Made by a program: the position numbers and the translations under genes. From Hyaloscypha bicolor E (Eukaryota; Ascomycota; Leotiomycetes; Helotiales; Hyaloscyphaceae): a DNA stretch of 64,000 nt. Numbering within the stretch: the stretch's first letter is position 1; each line of letters opens with the position of its first letter. Shown piece by piece: positions 13,201 through 25,899 of the stretch. The DNA is taken from contig NW_020194588.1 in the NCBI RefSeq assembly GCF_002865645.1, positions 310,001 through 374,000 on the forward strand, in the 5' to 3' direction. Below the pieces are notes generated by a model. The model did not search any database and had not been told where the DNA came from. It was given only the letters and a program-made list of their open reading frames with translations.

Positions 13201-14823
13201 GGTTATTAGTAATATTAAAATAGTATTTCTTTTCTTTATACTAATAAAATATTACTACTTTCTTATATATCTTATTATATTTATAAATAGAAATATTTAT
13301 AAGTTCGAAATTTATATTCTTAAGAATATAATCCCTTACTAGAATAGATAATTCTCTTATAAACTCTTAGTATTAAATAATTTTATTTATTTCTTTCCTT
13401 TTTAGTAATTTCTTTAATATTTTATTAAATATATTAATATAAGACTTAGAAGAGATTCCTCTATTCTAAGCTTATATAATAATTTAATTAAGAAAATTAT
13501 AACTAATTTTAAGTATTTCCTAGTTATATTTTCGGAATTCCTTTAGTAAGACCTTAAAGAACTTAGTTTCCTAGTAATCTCCTGGATTATTAGTATAATA
13601 CTTTAGTATAGCCTTAATCTAATCCTTATAAATAAGCGAGATATAATAGATAATTCTTTTTCTTTTAATATTATTAAAAATATAATAGTTCTTATATATA
13701 TTTATATACTATTTTAAAAATATAAAAATATTACTTCCCTAAAACTATAGTATTTCAGGAGCTCCTATAAATAGCAGGTTTAAATCCGGTACTAGTATAT
13801 ATTTATTCTTAGCTATATTAATCTTAATAACTTCTTTTATAGCTAATTATAGAATTTCTATATCTGAGACTTCTATTAATAATATTCCTAAAAGGCTAAT
13901 TTCCTATTTAAATATATTTTTTAATTTAGGAACCGGAATTAGAAAGAAACCGGTTAATAATAATAGATATAGTCGAGATTTGAGTTTTAGTATTAGTAAT
14001 AATAAAGTAATAGCTTTTCCTATCTTATTTCTATTATTTATATTCTCTTTCCTGCTTCTTTAGCTTAATACCTGCTATATTTTCTTTTAATTTTACTAAA
14101 CTAAATATATTTATTAATACTATTAAAGGTAATAATAAAAATAATAAATATAATTTTACTAATTTTTCTAACTTTTCTGAATTTTCTTTCGTCTTTTTAC
14201 TTAGTATCTATTTCTTTCTTTAGAAGCTTCTCTAGTTTATTTATATAATTTCTTATTTCTGATTTCTTTTTAATTCTTATTTCCAATTCTAGTTTATTAT
14301 TCTATTTAAATTTAAGAGTATTTCCTCTTTTAGATATCTTCTTCGAACTTAGGAATAAGCTTTTCTACTAAAATTAATACTGCTTTTATTTCCGTTTTTA
14401 TTATAACTAAAAGCAATATATAAATTAATAATATAACTTTATTTCCGAGTACTAAAGTCTATTTCTAACTAAGGTCTAATTTATACTATCTTAGTATAAT
14501 TTTTCCTATTCTATTTCCTCTATTTCTTTTTTTTCTATAATTAGCTTTTATTTCTACTACTTCTATATACTATACTAATAACTATATCTTATAGCTAACC
14601 CGTATCTAAATTATTAGATATATCGGAAATTAATATAAAATACTAAGATTAATACTTATATATTTTTAATATTTTGGCCTTAGGCTTAAAGTATTACTAT
14701 AGCTCTTTTCTTTCCTAACTTACTAAACTAATAATCCGCCTTATAAATACCCCTTAGAACTTTATAAGAATATTATCTTAACTATAAAGTTTCTATTCTT
14801 CCTATATTACTTATTATAAAATA
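10200..14823 (-). pseudogene. Gypsy I 5' part: likely protease/gag relic
   Basis: This lies upstream of the reverse transcriptase on the coding strand and should hold gag and protease. By-eye translation gives coherent, stop-broken peptides such as GSLLKRKEKEVEIAKEVF near 12100-12200, consistent with a charged gag region, but no zinc knuckle or protease active site could be fixed. The assignment rests on position in the element. Confidence 0.45.
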
Positions 14824-15126
14824 TATAAGAGAGAAATTATAATAAGACAAAAACCTATATAAAATATACTAGAGTATAAAATATAACTTAATAGTAAAAT
14901 AATAAATCAAAAGCATAAATAGTAAAGTATAAATAGTATATAGTATATAAAAGCTTAATTAATTAAATATATATAAAGAATTATTCTCTAAGTCTATAGA
15001 AAAACTAGCTTTCTTATATAATTTCCGCAAGTTATATATAAAAGGCTATAGCCTTTATTATATAACCTAAACCTTAAAACCGCCAAAATAATATAATTTT
15101 TAATAAATATAGCCTGTTATACTATA
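14824..15126 (-). repeat. 5' LTR of Gypsy I
   Basis: 303 bp, equal in length to the 3' LTR at 1945-2247. It begins TATAAGAGAG and ends TATACTATA, mutated forms of TATGGGAGGG and CCGTACCATA seen in the solo LTR at 55041-55344. It is followed by the target duplication ATAG. Confidence 0.9.
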
Positions 15127-15354
15127 ATAGTTAATAAAGTTATTATTTAGAAGTAAGAATTATAATATTATAGTATTAATATATAATTCCTAAATCTACT
15201 AAGCCTAAAGAAAACTAATTTACTAGTCGAGTTACTAATAGGATATAAGGTTATATAACTATATCTCGTATTTTATATTTCCTATTCTATATTCTATTAC
15301 CTATATTTCATATTCTATATCCCGTAACTATATATATAACTAGCTATACTAATA
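15127..15354 (-). repeat. Second part of the 3' LTR of Copia A
   Basis: Continues the LTR begun at 1883-1944 after the Gypsy insertion. It matches 21240-21471 and, reversed, the LTRs at 25052, 30909, 44959 and 50657. It ends CTATACTAATA. Confidence 0.88.
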
Positions 15355-15477
15355 CTAGAAACTCTCTAAAAAATATAAAAAATAATATCTTTTTCTAATT
15401 ATATATAAATTCTCTAATTCGGCCTAGTACTGAATTCCCAAATACTTTATATATCTATATTACTTCTAAGGGTTTTG

Positions 15478-15515
15478 GTTATATACTAAAGGCTATAGCC
15501 TTTTATATATAACTT
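15478..15515. repeat. Mobile palindrome, copy in Copia A
   Basis: Same palindrome as at 8539-8580, flanked here by the same bases as the copy at 50495-50533 (reversed), so it is one ancestral insertion in this Copia subfamily. Confidence 0.75.
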
Positions 15516-15519
15516 CTAT

Positions 15520-18500
15520 TTCTATAATATTCTTTTATTTTATATATCTATTTTCTGTTTTATTTATATTTAATCTATTTCTTTATATTTAATTATATAG
15601 TATTTATATTAATTAGATACTTGAAGGCATTTATTAGCTTTAATTTCGTTATAGAATCGGCAGGATTTAATTCTCTCTTAATCTATTTAATTTCTATAAT
15701 CTCTTATTATTTATATATCTAATAAAGATATATTATATTAATTATTAGATGCTTTTTATAAGTAGTTCCCAATTTAATGAGACATTCGTATAATAACTTC
15801 GAATCTATATAGACTACTAGTAGTAGTTCTATTTCTAGTACTTTATTAATTATAGATTTAACTAAAGTACCTATATTAAAACTATAAGCCATACTATAGA
15901 GTTCTGAAGCTAGAATACTTCTGGTAACTCTCTTATACTTAATAGAGAACTAGTAGATAATATTAATATATCTAGTTTCATTTACTAGAACTAGAATATA
16001 TCCGATTTGAAAAAAGAGATCTCTATTATTTATAAATAAAATATCTGTAAAAATAATTAAATATAAGAACTTCTTTACTAGCTTTATAAATCTCAATCCT
16101 CTAGTAGTATTTTTAATTTACTATTAAATATACTTATTAAATGCCTTTATATTAGTTTCCGAGAGTTTAATAGCTTAAATAGTAATTAATAGGTTATATA
16201 AAGCTTCTGGTTAATAGACTAATATAATATATATTCTTCTAGTATATTGGGTAATATATTAGTTCTTAATAGAGAGATCTTAATAAATAGTACCCCTATT
16301 ACTTATAATAGTAGTATTTTTTATAGAAATAGTTCGGAGGTTTTTATACTAGTATTCTTATATAAAGGTAATTCTAGTAGTATCTATATAGATAATACTT
16401 CTATTAAATTTGAGATTATAGTTAATAATAAGATATTTATATTTCTTAGCTAAAAACTTAGCCTTATAGAGTTTTAGTTACTTTGCTTTTATAAAATCGT
16501 TAGTTCTAATAAATAGAGTATTATTAGTTTAAAGGCTAATAATTCCAAAGAGTTACTTACTATAAAAGAGGCAAGAGTTTTAAGTTAACTATTCTATAGA
16601 AAGCTTATTAATATAATAGGAATAGTAAATCTTAAACTAGTAGTTCCTAGCTTCCGGTATACTATATAATAGTTTTATAACCTTTAGAACCGAATTATTA
16701 TTCAGATTTAGCTCTCTAGTAAGTTTATAAGATAAGTTAATATAAAAATTATAATTAAATAAAATTATTAATTAGATATAGGCTTATAAGATATTATATA
16801 AATATAGTTCTATAATATCTATTATTATAGTAGTAATACTAAGGATAATTCTCTGGCTAATATATTAAATAATAGATAATTATATTAATACTATATATTT
16901 CTTATTATTATTATAAGCTTAAATAACTAGTTTCGATTTCTTAAACTCTCTTTCTATATTATTATTCTTAATCTTATTAATAAACCGGGAGTTAAAGATA
17001 TATACCTCTTTTAGTACCTAAGATCTAAGAATAACTTTAAATATATACTTTTCTAGAAGGCTAGTAACTTTAACTTAATAGAGGTTCTCATATAAGTTAT
17101 TATCCTATAAAAATACTATAATATCCGGATTCTTATAAGGGTATTCTTTACTATACTTTAGTAAAATAGCAGGAATAGTAGAAGGAATTATATCTGTATT
17201 ACCTTTAGTATTATTATAGAATTCGGAAATAGATTTAAGTTCGGAACTATTAGTAATAACCTTAATATCTCCTATATAAAAGGGCTTTATAGAAGTTAAA
17301 TAGAAGGTAGTATTACCGTATAGTAAAGCTAGTATATAGTTTTCCCCGTTAATAGCTACTAGCTTATATGGTTTATTCTAATTACTAGATTAACTAGTAT
17401 TTTCTTTATATTATATAAGAATATTCGAATTTAAAAAAAGTTTATAGATATTAGTAATACTAGAATTATTTCGGGTATTTAGGATATTTATAATCTGGTA
17501 TCTAGTTTAAAGCTTCTAAATTTCTACTATTACTTTTTTAAGTACTACTAATTACTATAATATAGTTAGTAATAGGGTATTATATTCGGTTATTTGAGGT
17601 AAAGTACTATAAATTAAGAGAATTAAAATAATACTATTAGGTCTAGTAGAATTATTAATAGCCTTAAAAGCTATTTGGAATACGGTATCCTTATTAATTC
17701 TATTAATTTTGACTATAATAATAAGATAAATATATTAAATCGGGCTATAATAATATTCTATAATTCTAACAGAATTATAAGCTTCTATAGAAACGATTTT
17801 AACCTTGGTTTCTATAGTATTTATAAACTAAGTAAATTCCTTATTAGTAAACTACTTTCTGGTATCTGCTATAATCTAATTAGAAGGGCCTAAATAAGTA
17901 TTAATTTAATACTATTTTAGGGTATCCCAAATATATAATATACTAATATTTTAAAGCTATTAGCCGGCTTAATATCGAGTGCCTTTATTAATAATATAAA
18001 ATATAGGCTTACCGGAAATATAGAAAATATTAATAATAATAGAATAATTAAAACTAATATTATTTCTTAGGTTAAACTTAAATTATTCCGGTAATTATTC
18101 GAATTTCTGGTATTATTTATAATACTTTATAAGGTATTTAAGGGCTTCTATATTAATATTATAGCCTGCTTATTCTAGTATATTTCGAAGCTTACTAATA
18201 GATAAATAACTAAAATAGTAATATAGATATTATAATTCGATTTCTATAAGAAAGTAAGAGTTATAAATAAAGAATTTGGAAATAAAGCTTTATAAAATAG
18301 TATTTCAAAGCAGAAAAAAGTATTTAAAACATTATATTATAAATATAAAGTATTTATTAGAAGTAATAAAATAATTAATAAGATTATTAAAATAGACTTC
18401 TAGCTTATTTATATTAGCTAAGCTAAATAGAAATAGAGTCTTTATAGGTATAATATAGAATTATACTTGCCTAATTAGTATTTTTACTATTATAGATCTA

Positions 18501-20500
18501 ATAAAGGATATAGATCCGATACTAAACTAGATATTAACTTGACCTTTAGTAGTTTTATTAAGTTAGATACTACTATTAGTCTACTATAAAGCTTGGAATT
18601 AGTTAGAACTAGTAGTTGAGAATCTGGAAGCTTTAGTATTAATTATAATTCTATAAAAGTAGTAAGTATTATATTTTAATATACTATTAACTATAAATAT
18701 CTGAGTATCTTTTATTTATTTAATAGATTTCAAGGTATGGTTTTCGCCTATTATCTGATATATAAGGGAAAGAGATATAAGATTATTTATAAGGGTATTA
18801 GTTATAGAAATAATAGAAGCAGAGGCTATAAGAGCGGCTAGAAAGCTTTTAATAGAAGTAAAATAGAAATTAGAATAATATTTCTTTCCTTTATCCGTTT
18901 CTACTAGTAATACTTTAAAAGTATTACCTACTAGTTTATTCTTACTACTCTTATTATTCTCTTTTTCTTTGAATTCGGTAATATATTATATATAAGTACT
19001 ACTAAAGTATTTATTAAAGTTACAGGTATTTCGAGATCTAAATTAGTAAATATTTCTATTTTTGAATCGAGTTTTCTTAGTCTTTTATTCTTCTAGTATA
19101 TATTTCTATAAATAGTATTCGGGTCTCTTATATATAAAATATAACTTTGGAATATAATTATTATAATTATAGGACTTAGAGTAGTTATTACAAGTTCCGA
19201 AGTTATAGCTAGATCTATATTAATAATTTCCGAATGAATAGTAGTTTAAAAGGTTTTAAGAATAGTATTATTAATTAGTAAAGAGAATCTGGATATTAAT
19301 CTATTATTTCTTTTTATAAATAGTAATAGATAATTAGAGCTTATTAATAAGCTGGCCGAAATTATTAGAAGAGTCCGAGATTATATATCGGTATACTAGT
19401 AAGCCTTAATAGAAGGTAATAATCTTATTATATAGGAATTTAATAGTTTATAAAACAGGAATAAAGCTATATTGCAATTTATATATATTATTAATTAGTA
19501 TTTGAATAAGCTCGAATCTTGTCTTTTTAAGGTCTTTTACTATTATAATTACTAAAGTAATAGTATTTTATTTATCTAAATTTCGATAATAGTAATTAGG
19601 GCCTTTAAAGAAACTATAAATATTTATATAGGCTTCTTTATATATATATTGAGAGAGCTAGTTATTATAGAAATAGTCTTATACTAGTTCCTTTAATATA
19701 GTAGAAAAAGCTCTTACTAATACCTTTTCTGAGAGCTCTATATATTAGTAGATATTAAGAAAGATAGCAAGTTTTTAATCGAAACTACTATTAGTTCTAT
19801 TATACTTCTATATTTTAGTATATATCTTTATTATTTCTCTAATTAGCTTTATAGTAAGAGAGCTAGCTAGAGGGCTATTTGGAAGTAGTAGAGATAGTAG
19901 AAGTAATAGAAATCTATTATTACTAGCTTTTTATAGTCTAGTACTAGTAGAAGTAATTATAAATAGTAAAAGAATATAAGTAATAATTGGTTTAGTTTAT
20001 TAATTTCTTATAATACTATTATTAAGAGATATATATAATAAGATAATAGGGCCCGTATTAAGGTCTAGTCTAGTAATAATAATATTAGCTATAGTCTAGG
20101 TATATTACTCTTTTTCCTGAATAGTATTAACTAAGAACTATATAATAGTAAGTTTCTTATTATTTTATTTAATATAAATACTATTATATTATAAAGCAGT
20201 TTGTAATTTATATAATATATATTAATCTAGATAATTGAGTACTTTAAAATCGAAATTATTGAAATCCTTCTTAAATAATTCCCAGAGATAGCTATTAGTT
20301 AATTTCTCTATTTTATACTAGAATAGTCTAGTATTAAGGTAATTCAGGACTTCCTTATTACTATAAGTAATTAGATTAATACTATCTTTCTATTTCTTTA
20401 TTTATATATATCTATTCTATAGTTCTATTATACCAAACCTCTAGAACCAAACTCTTTTTAATATATATATAATTCGTAGTAAGAGAGGTTTAAAGATAAG
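15520..20500 (-). pseudogene. Copia A gag-pol relic (gag, protease, integrase, RT, RNase H)
   Basis: Domains read on the minus strand in Copia order. RNase H lies about 15560-15910 (NPADS-like near 15640; the YTDSK motif region near 15790). The reverse transcriptase lies about 15950-17080. The integrase C-terminal half has the AYNSVG motif at about 17775-17790. The protease INTxAFRF, a mutated DTGASRF, is at about 18600-18650, and gag occupies roughly 18800-20400. Unlike copy D, the reverse-transcriptase core is not deleted here. Stop codons of the TAA/TAG kind are spread throughout, so the copy is inactive. A plus-strand open stretch at 16247-16453 is only the complement of the reverse-transcriptase relic. 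Confidence 0.82.
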
Positions 20501-20537
20501 GTAATTTATAATAGGTTTATAGAAAGATTTAGTAGTA

Positions 20538-20625
20538 AAGGTATCTAGAAGATATCTAGATACCTGATTTAGATATCTAGTTGAGATACCAGATATCCGG
20601 TAGTTAAGATATTAGATATCTAATA
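20538..20625 (-). repeat. Degenerate tandem repeat in the Copia A leader
   Basis: Repeated GATATCTAGATACC-like words. The corresponding stretch of copy D (45735-45835) holds perfect 20-bp units, while copy C has only a short trace near 25755-25775, so repeat number varies between family members. Confidence 0.7.
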
Positions 20626-21188
20626 GAATATTAAAATAAATATTTCGCCCTTAAATATTTCGTCTATAACGAGAAATTTAGGAAATAAAATATTATAATT
20701 CCGGGAGGGTCTGAAGCTCGAAGAATTCGATTTAATAGTAAAATCGAAATAGTAGTTAAAGAGCTTTAAGGATATATATAGGATATATATTTTAGAGAAA
20801 GTATCTTATAGATACAGATATTATATAAGTAGAAAAAATAGTTTCTAAGAAGGTAGTTTTAGGACTAAAAGGAATTGGTTTTAAAGAATAGTAGAAGTTA
20901 AATAGATAAATAGTTAAATAACTAACTGCTTATTAATTAGTAAGAACTAGAGTCTTTTCTCTTAGACTACCAGATACTTTATAGAATTAATAAGTAATTC
21001 CCTCTTTTAATAGAATAGTTATTAGTCTTTAGTAAGAGCTAGCTGTTTTCTCCTTTAGGCTACCGGATATTTTATAGAATTAATAGGTAATTCCTTTCTT
21101 TAATATAGACTAGTTTAATTTTTATTTAGGCTACTAGATACTTTAGCTTAATTATTCTATCTCTAATTTATAAGTACTAACTAATTAG

Positions 21189-21471
21189 TATTAGTTTACT
21201 AGTAATATATAATACTATTATATAAGTTATAGAATACTATTTATATATAATTAGTAAAATTATTATTTAGAAGTAAGGATTATAGTATTATAGTATTAAT
21301 ATATAATCCCTAAATCTGCTAAGCCTAAAGGGGTCTAGTTTACTAGTCGAGTTACTAATAGAATATAAGGTTATATAACTATATCCCGTATCCTATATCC
21401 CATTATCTATATCTCGTATCCCGTATCTCGTAACTATATATATAATTCCTAAAGAAATAGCTATTCTAATA
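21189..21471 (-). repeat. 5' LTR of Copia A
   Basis: 283 bp from TATTAGTTTAC to CTATTCTAATA, followed directly by the target duplication AATAA. Confidence 0.88.
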
Positions 21472-21476
21472 AATAA

Positions 21477-22041
21477 TAATATTATATATTTTTAAACTAA
21501 TTAAATTATATAATAAATCTTTTAAAAAAATATATTATATAATTATAATAAATTAAATATAGATTTTAATATTTTTTATAATATTTTAGTTTAATTTCTT
21601 TTATTAAAAAGCGTATTTCTTATATTTTCTTTTAAAAAAATATTTAAATAAATACTAATAATATTAGTAAATATTAATATAAATATAGCTATTATTTCGA
21701 GAATTATATAACCTTATATTATATATATAACTCGATTACTAAACTAGTTCTAATTAGGCTTATTTAATTTTAATATTATTATAAATTATAATTTTATATA
21801 ATAAATTTATATTTAAATATTAAATTAATTACCTAAAAGTTTTATTATAATTAAATATTATTAAATTATAATAAATTAAATAATATATTATAAAATAAAC
21901 ATTTATATTATTTAAAAGTATTTTTAAAACTTAAGTTTACTTTTTTTTATAAAAGGTTTTAGTTTTCTTTTTCTTTTTTCTTTTAAAACTCTAATATTAA
22001 ATTATTTAAAGTTTAATTTAATATTTCTATACTTTTATAAT
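21477..22041. other. AT-rich spacer with a degraded Copia LTR fragment
   Basis: About 21675-21800 resembles the plus-orientation Copia LTR (TAGCTATTATTTCGAGAATT, then ATATAACCTTATA and TAGGCTTA). The rest is A+T without visible features. Confidence 0.55.
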
Positions 22042-25000
22042 TATTAGTTTATTAGTAATATATAATATAATTATATAATTATAAAATACTATTTGTATTT
22101 ATTAATAAATTAATTAATATTTAAAAATAAGAATTATAATATTATAATATTAAAATATTTCCTCTAGATTTATTAAGTCTAATTAAAACCAGTTTATTAA
22201 TCGAGTTATATATATAATATAAGATTATATAGTTCTTGAAATAATAGTTATATTACTACTAGAACTTTTTTTTTAAAATACTAAATATAGTATTTTCTTT
22301 TAATTATATACTAATTTTCTAATTTGGCCTAGTTATAAATTTATTAAATATTTTATATATTTTCTTATTTAATATTTTTATTTCTTTTTATCTAATATAT
22401 TTATTTCTTATTTAATATATTTTTATTTATATTTGATTTATTTCTTTATATTAATTTAATATTTAAAAGTTAATAGAATTCAAGTTTTCGTTAATTTATT
22501 TAACTTTTATAATTTCTTATTATTTATATATTTAAATAATATTTAATTTAATAAGGTATTTATATTAAAGCTATAAACTATATTATATATTTCTAATACT
22601 AGAATACTTTTAGTAACTCTTTTATTCTTAATAAAAAACTAGTAAATAATATTAGTATATTAATATTATTTACTAAAATTAAAAAATATTTGATTTAAAA
22701 AATCTTTATTATTTATAAATAAAGTATTTATAAAAATAATTAAATCTAGAATTTTTTTTTTTAGCTTTATAAAATACTATTTTTTAATAATACTTTTAAT
22801 TTACTATTAAATATATTTATTAAATGTCTTTATATTAATTTTTATTAGTTTAATAGTTTAGGTAATTATTAATAAGTTATATAAGGCTACTAATTAATTA
22901 ATAAATAAATATAATAAATAATTTTTAATATATTTTCTAATATAGAAGTTTTTAATAAAAGAATTTTAATATATAATACTTTTATTATTTATTATAATAA
23001 TATTTTTAACTAATATAATTTCAAGACGTTTATATTAGTATTTTTATATAAGAATTATTTTAATATCTTTAATATAAATAATACTTTTATTAAACTTAAA
23101 ATTATAAGTAATAATAAAGTATTAATATTTTTTAATTAAAAGCTAATTTTTAAAAACTTTTATTACTTTATTTTTATAAAATTACTATTTTTAGAAATAT
23201 AAAATATTTATAATAAATATATATTTTAATATATAAGCGAATATTAAATATTATAAATCTGATTTCTTATTTTAAATAAAGCTAATATTGGAATTATATG
23301 AATTATATAGATTTATATTTCCTAATTAAATAAAGGAATTTATATATTTAGTTAAATACTAGAGAATATATAAAGAAATACTTCTAGCTTTAAAAAGAGG
23401 CATTAATTAGTTTTTTATTAAAATTAATTCTTGGGAAATTAGTTATATTTATAAGTATTATTTTAAAGCTTATTTATTTTAATTACTTATATATTATTTT
23501 ACTATTATATACCTTATAATATTATTAGTTTAAAAGCTAATAATATTAAAATATTACTTATTATAAAAGAAATAAGAGTTATAAGTTAATTATTTTATAA
23601 AAAGATTATTAATATAATAAAAATAATAAATTTTTAATTCATAATTTATAGCTTCTAATATATTATATAATAATTTTATAATTTTTAAATCGAGTTATAT
23701 TTCAAATTTAGCTATTTAATAAGCTTTTAAAATAAATTAATATAAGCTTATAAAATATTTTTTAAACTATAATTCTATAGGTTTTATTATTATAATAATA
23801 ATATTAAAAATAATATTCTAGCTAATATATTAATAATAATTAAATTAATATAATATATTTCTTTATATTATTATAAGCTTAAATAATAAATTTAAATTTT
23901 TTAAACCTTTTTTTAATATTCTTATTTTTAATTTCATTAATAAATATAAAGTTAAAAATATATATTTCTTTTTAAAAAGCTAATAACTTTAGCTAAATAA
24001 AAGTCTTTATACTAAATATTATAATATAATTCGAAATTATATTTTAAAGATAAAAAAGCTTTATAAAAATTAAATAAAAAGTAATATTATTATATAATAA
24101 AGCTAGTATATAAGATTCTTTATTTGTAACTATAAGTTTATATAATTTCTTTTAATTACTAAATTAACTAGTATTATCTTTATATTATATAAGAATCTTT
24201 AAATTTAATAAAAGTTTATAAATATTAATTATATTAGGCTTATTTCAAATATTTAAGGTATTTATAATTTAATATCTAATTTAATAGATTTGAATTTCTA
24301 TTATTATTTTTAAGGGCTATTATTTATTATAAAATAATAAATAATAAAATATTTTATTTTATTATTTAAAATTAAATACTATAAATTAAATAAATTAAAA
24401 TTATATTAAGTTTAATAAAGTTATAAATTTTATAAAATTAATTTTAACTTTTATATTTATAATATTTATAAGTTAAATAAACTTCTTATTAATAAATTAC
24501 TTTTTAGTATTTATAATAATCTAATTAAAAGAACCTAAATAAATATTAATTTAATATTATTTAAATATATCTCAAATATATATTATATTAATATTTTAAA
24601 GTTATTTATTAGCTTAATATTAATTAACTTTATTAATAATATAAATTATAAGCTTTTTTAAAATATAAAAATACTAATAATTATAAAATAATTAAAGCTA
24701 ATATTATTTATAATACTTTATAATATAATATTTCAAAATAAGAAAAAGTATTTAAAATATTATATTATAAATATATAGTATTTAATTAATAAAGTTATTA
24801 AAATAAATCTCTATCTTATTTATATTATATTTGTTTAATTAATCTTTTTATTTATTATAAATCTAATAAAAAATAAAGATTTAATATTAAACTAAATAAT
24901 AACTTAACTTTTAGTAATTTTATTAAATATAATACTATTATTAATTTATTATAATACTTGAAATTAGTTAAAACTAGTAATTAAATATAATTTTAAAAAA

Positions 25001-25046
25001 GTAATAAATATTATATCTTAATATATCTTTAATTATAAAAATTTAA
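22042..25046 (-). mobile_element. Copia copy B, 5'-truncated
   Basis: Minus-strand Copia copy with its 3' LTR at 22042-22258, followed by RNase H, reverse transcriptase and part of integrase, matching Copia A from 15.1 to about 18.7 kb. It stops at the target site of copy C (25047), and the DNA on the other side of copy C does not resume Copia sequence, so B was already truncated before C inserted. It is more degraded than A. It lacks the palindrome found in A and D and contains a roughly 300-bp insertion at 23205-23515. Confidence 0.8.
23205..23515 (+). repeat. About 260-300-bp dispersed repeat inserted in Copia B
   Basis: Comparison with Copia A around 16470-16530 shows extra sequence here inside the reverse-transcriptase relic. 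The inserted unit recurs at 39455-39725 (same orientation), 43985-44265 and 54355-54650 (reverse). The ends are AT-rich and faintly inverted (TATAATAA...), so it may be a MITE, but the ends cannot be fixed by eye. Confidence 0.65.
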
Positions 25047-25051
25047 GTATT

Positions 25052-25352
25052 TATTAATATAGCTATTTCTTCGGGAATTATATATATAGTTACGGGATTC
25101 GGAATATAAAATATAAGTAATAGAATATAGGTAATAGAATATGAAATACGAGATATAGTTATATAACCTTATATTCTATAAATAACTAAACTAGTAGATT
25201 AAACCCTATTAGGCTTAATAGAGTTAGGGATTATATATTAATACTATAATACTATAATTCTTATTTCTAAATAATAATAACTTTATTAATTTAATATATT
25301 AGTATTTTATATATATTATATAATAATATTATATATTACTAGTAAACTAATA
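25052..25352 (+). repeat. 5' LTR of Copia C (heavily mutated)
   Basis: 301 bp. Where the 3' LTR has GGGAGTCACGTGCGTAG this copy has GGGAATTATATATATAG; the changes are C-to-T and G-to-A. Confidence 0.9.
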
Positions 25353-25899
25353 CTAATTAGTTTATATATATAAATTAGAGAAGATTTTAGATTAGTTCTA
25401 AAAGTATTTAATAGCTTATAAAAAAGATATTTAGCTTTTACTAATTAATAAATAATTAGCTATTTGACTATCTATTTATTTAACTTCTATTATTCTTTAA
25501 AACTAATTTCTTTTAGTTCTAAGACTATTTTCTTAGAAATTATCTTTTTTATTTATATAATACTCGAATCTATAGAACTCTTTTTCTAGAATATATATCC
25601 TATATATACCCTTAAAGCTCTTTAATTATAACTTTAATTTTACTATTAAATTATACTCTTTAGGCTTAGATTCTTTCGGAATTATAATATTTATTTTCTA
25701 AATTTCTTATTATAAATAAAATATTTAAAACCAAAATATTTATTTTAATATTCTTAATATATCTGGATATCTAAATACTTTTATTATTAAACTCTTTTTA
25801 TAAACCTATTATAAATTACTTTATTTTTAAATACCTTTTATTATAAATTATATATAGTAAAATAAAACTAAACTCGGCTTAATATAAATATTAATAAGG

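Larger units (their letters stand above)
1945..15126 (-). mobile_element. Ty3/Gypsy LTR retrotransposon I (about 13.2 kb), inserted in the LTR of Copia A
   Basis: Two 303-bp LTRs, 1945-2247 and 14824-15126, flank the element, and a 4-bp target duplication ATAG lies at 1941-1944 and 15127-15130. The Copia LTR sequence continues across the two flanks, which shows the nested insertion directly. The pol genes read on the minus strand: reverse transcriptase near 9650-10000 and integrase near 7580-8450. A purine-rich tract is present just inside the left LTR, as expected for the 3' end of a minus-strand element. At 13.2 kb it is long for the family because about 4.9 kb lies between the end of pol and the 3' LTR. 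All domains are full of RIP-type stops. Confidence 0.88.
1883..21471 (-). mobile_element. Ty1/Copia LTR retrotransposon copy A, split by a nested Gypsy element
   Basis: Minus-strand Copia element with a 5-bp target duplication AATAA at 1878-1882 and 21472-21476. Its LTRs are 1883-1944 plus 15127-15354 (3' LTR, interrupted) and 21189-21471 (5' LTR). Both LTR ends read TATT...AATA, a mutated TGTT...AACA. Without the 13.2-kb nested Gypsy the element is about 6.4 kb. The inside carries gag, protease, integrase, reverse transcriptase and RNase H relics in Copia order. Stop codons interrupt every domain, consistent with RIP. It shares a short palindromic insertion near its 3' end with copy D (44959-50956), so the two belong to one subfamily. 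Confidence 0.9.

Noticed and set aside
16247..17893. Plus-strand open frames in the AT block (16247-16453 and 17675-17893)
   Set aside because: They lie opposite Copia A reverse transcriptase and integrase, whose minus-strand motifs are readable.
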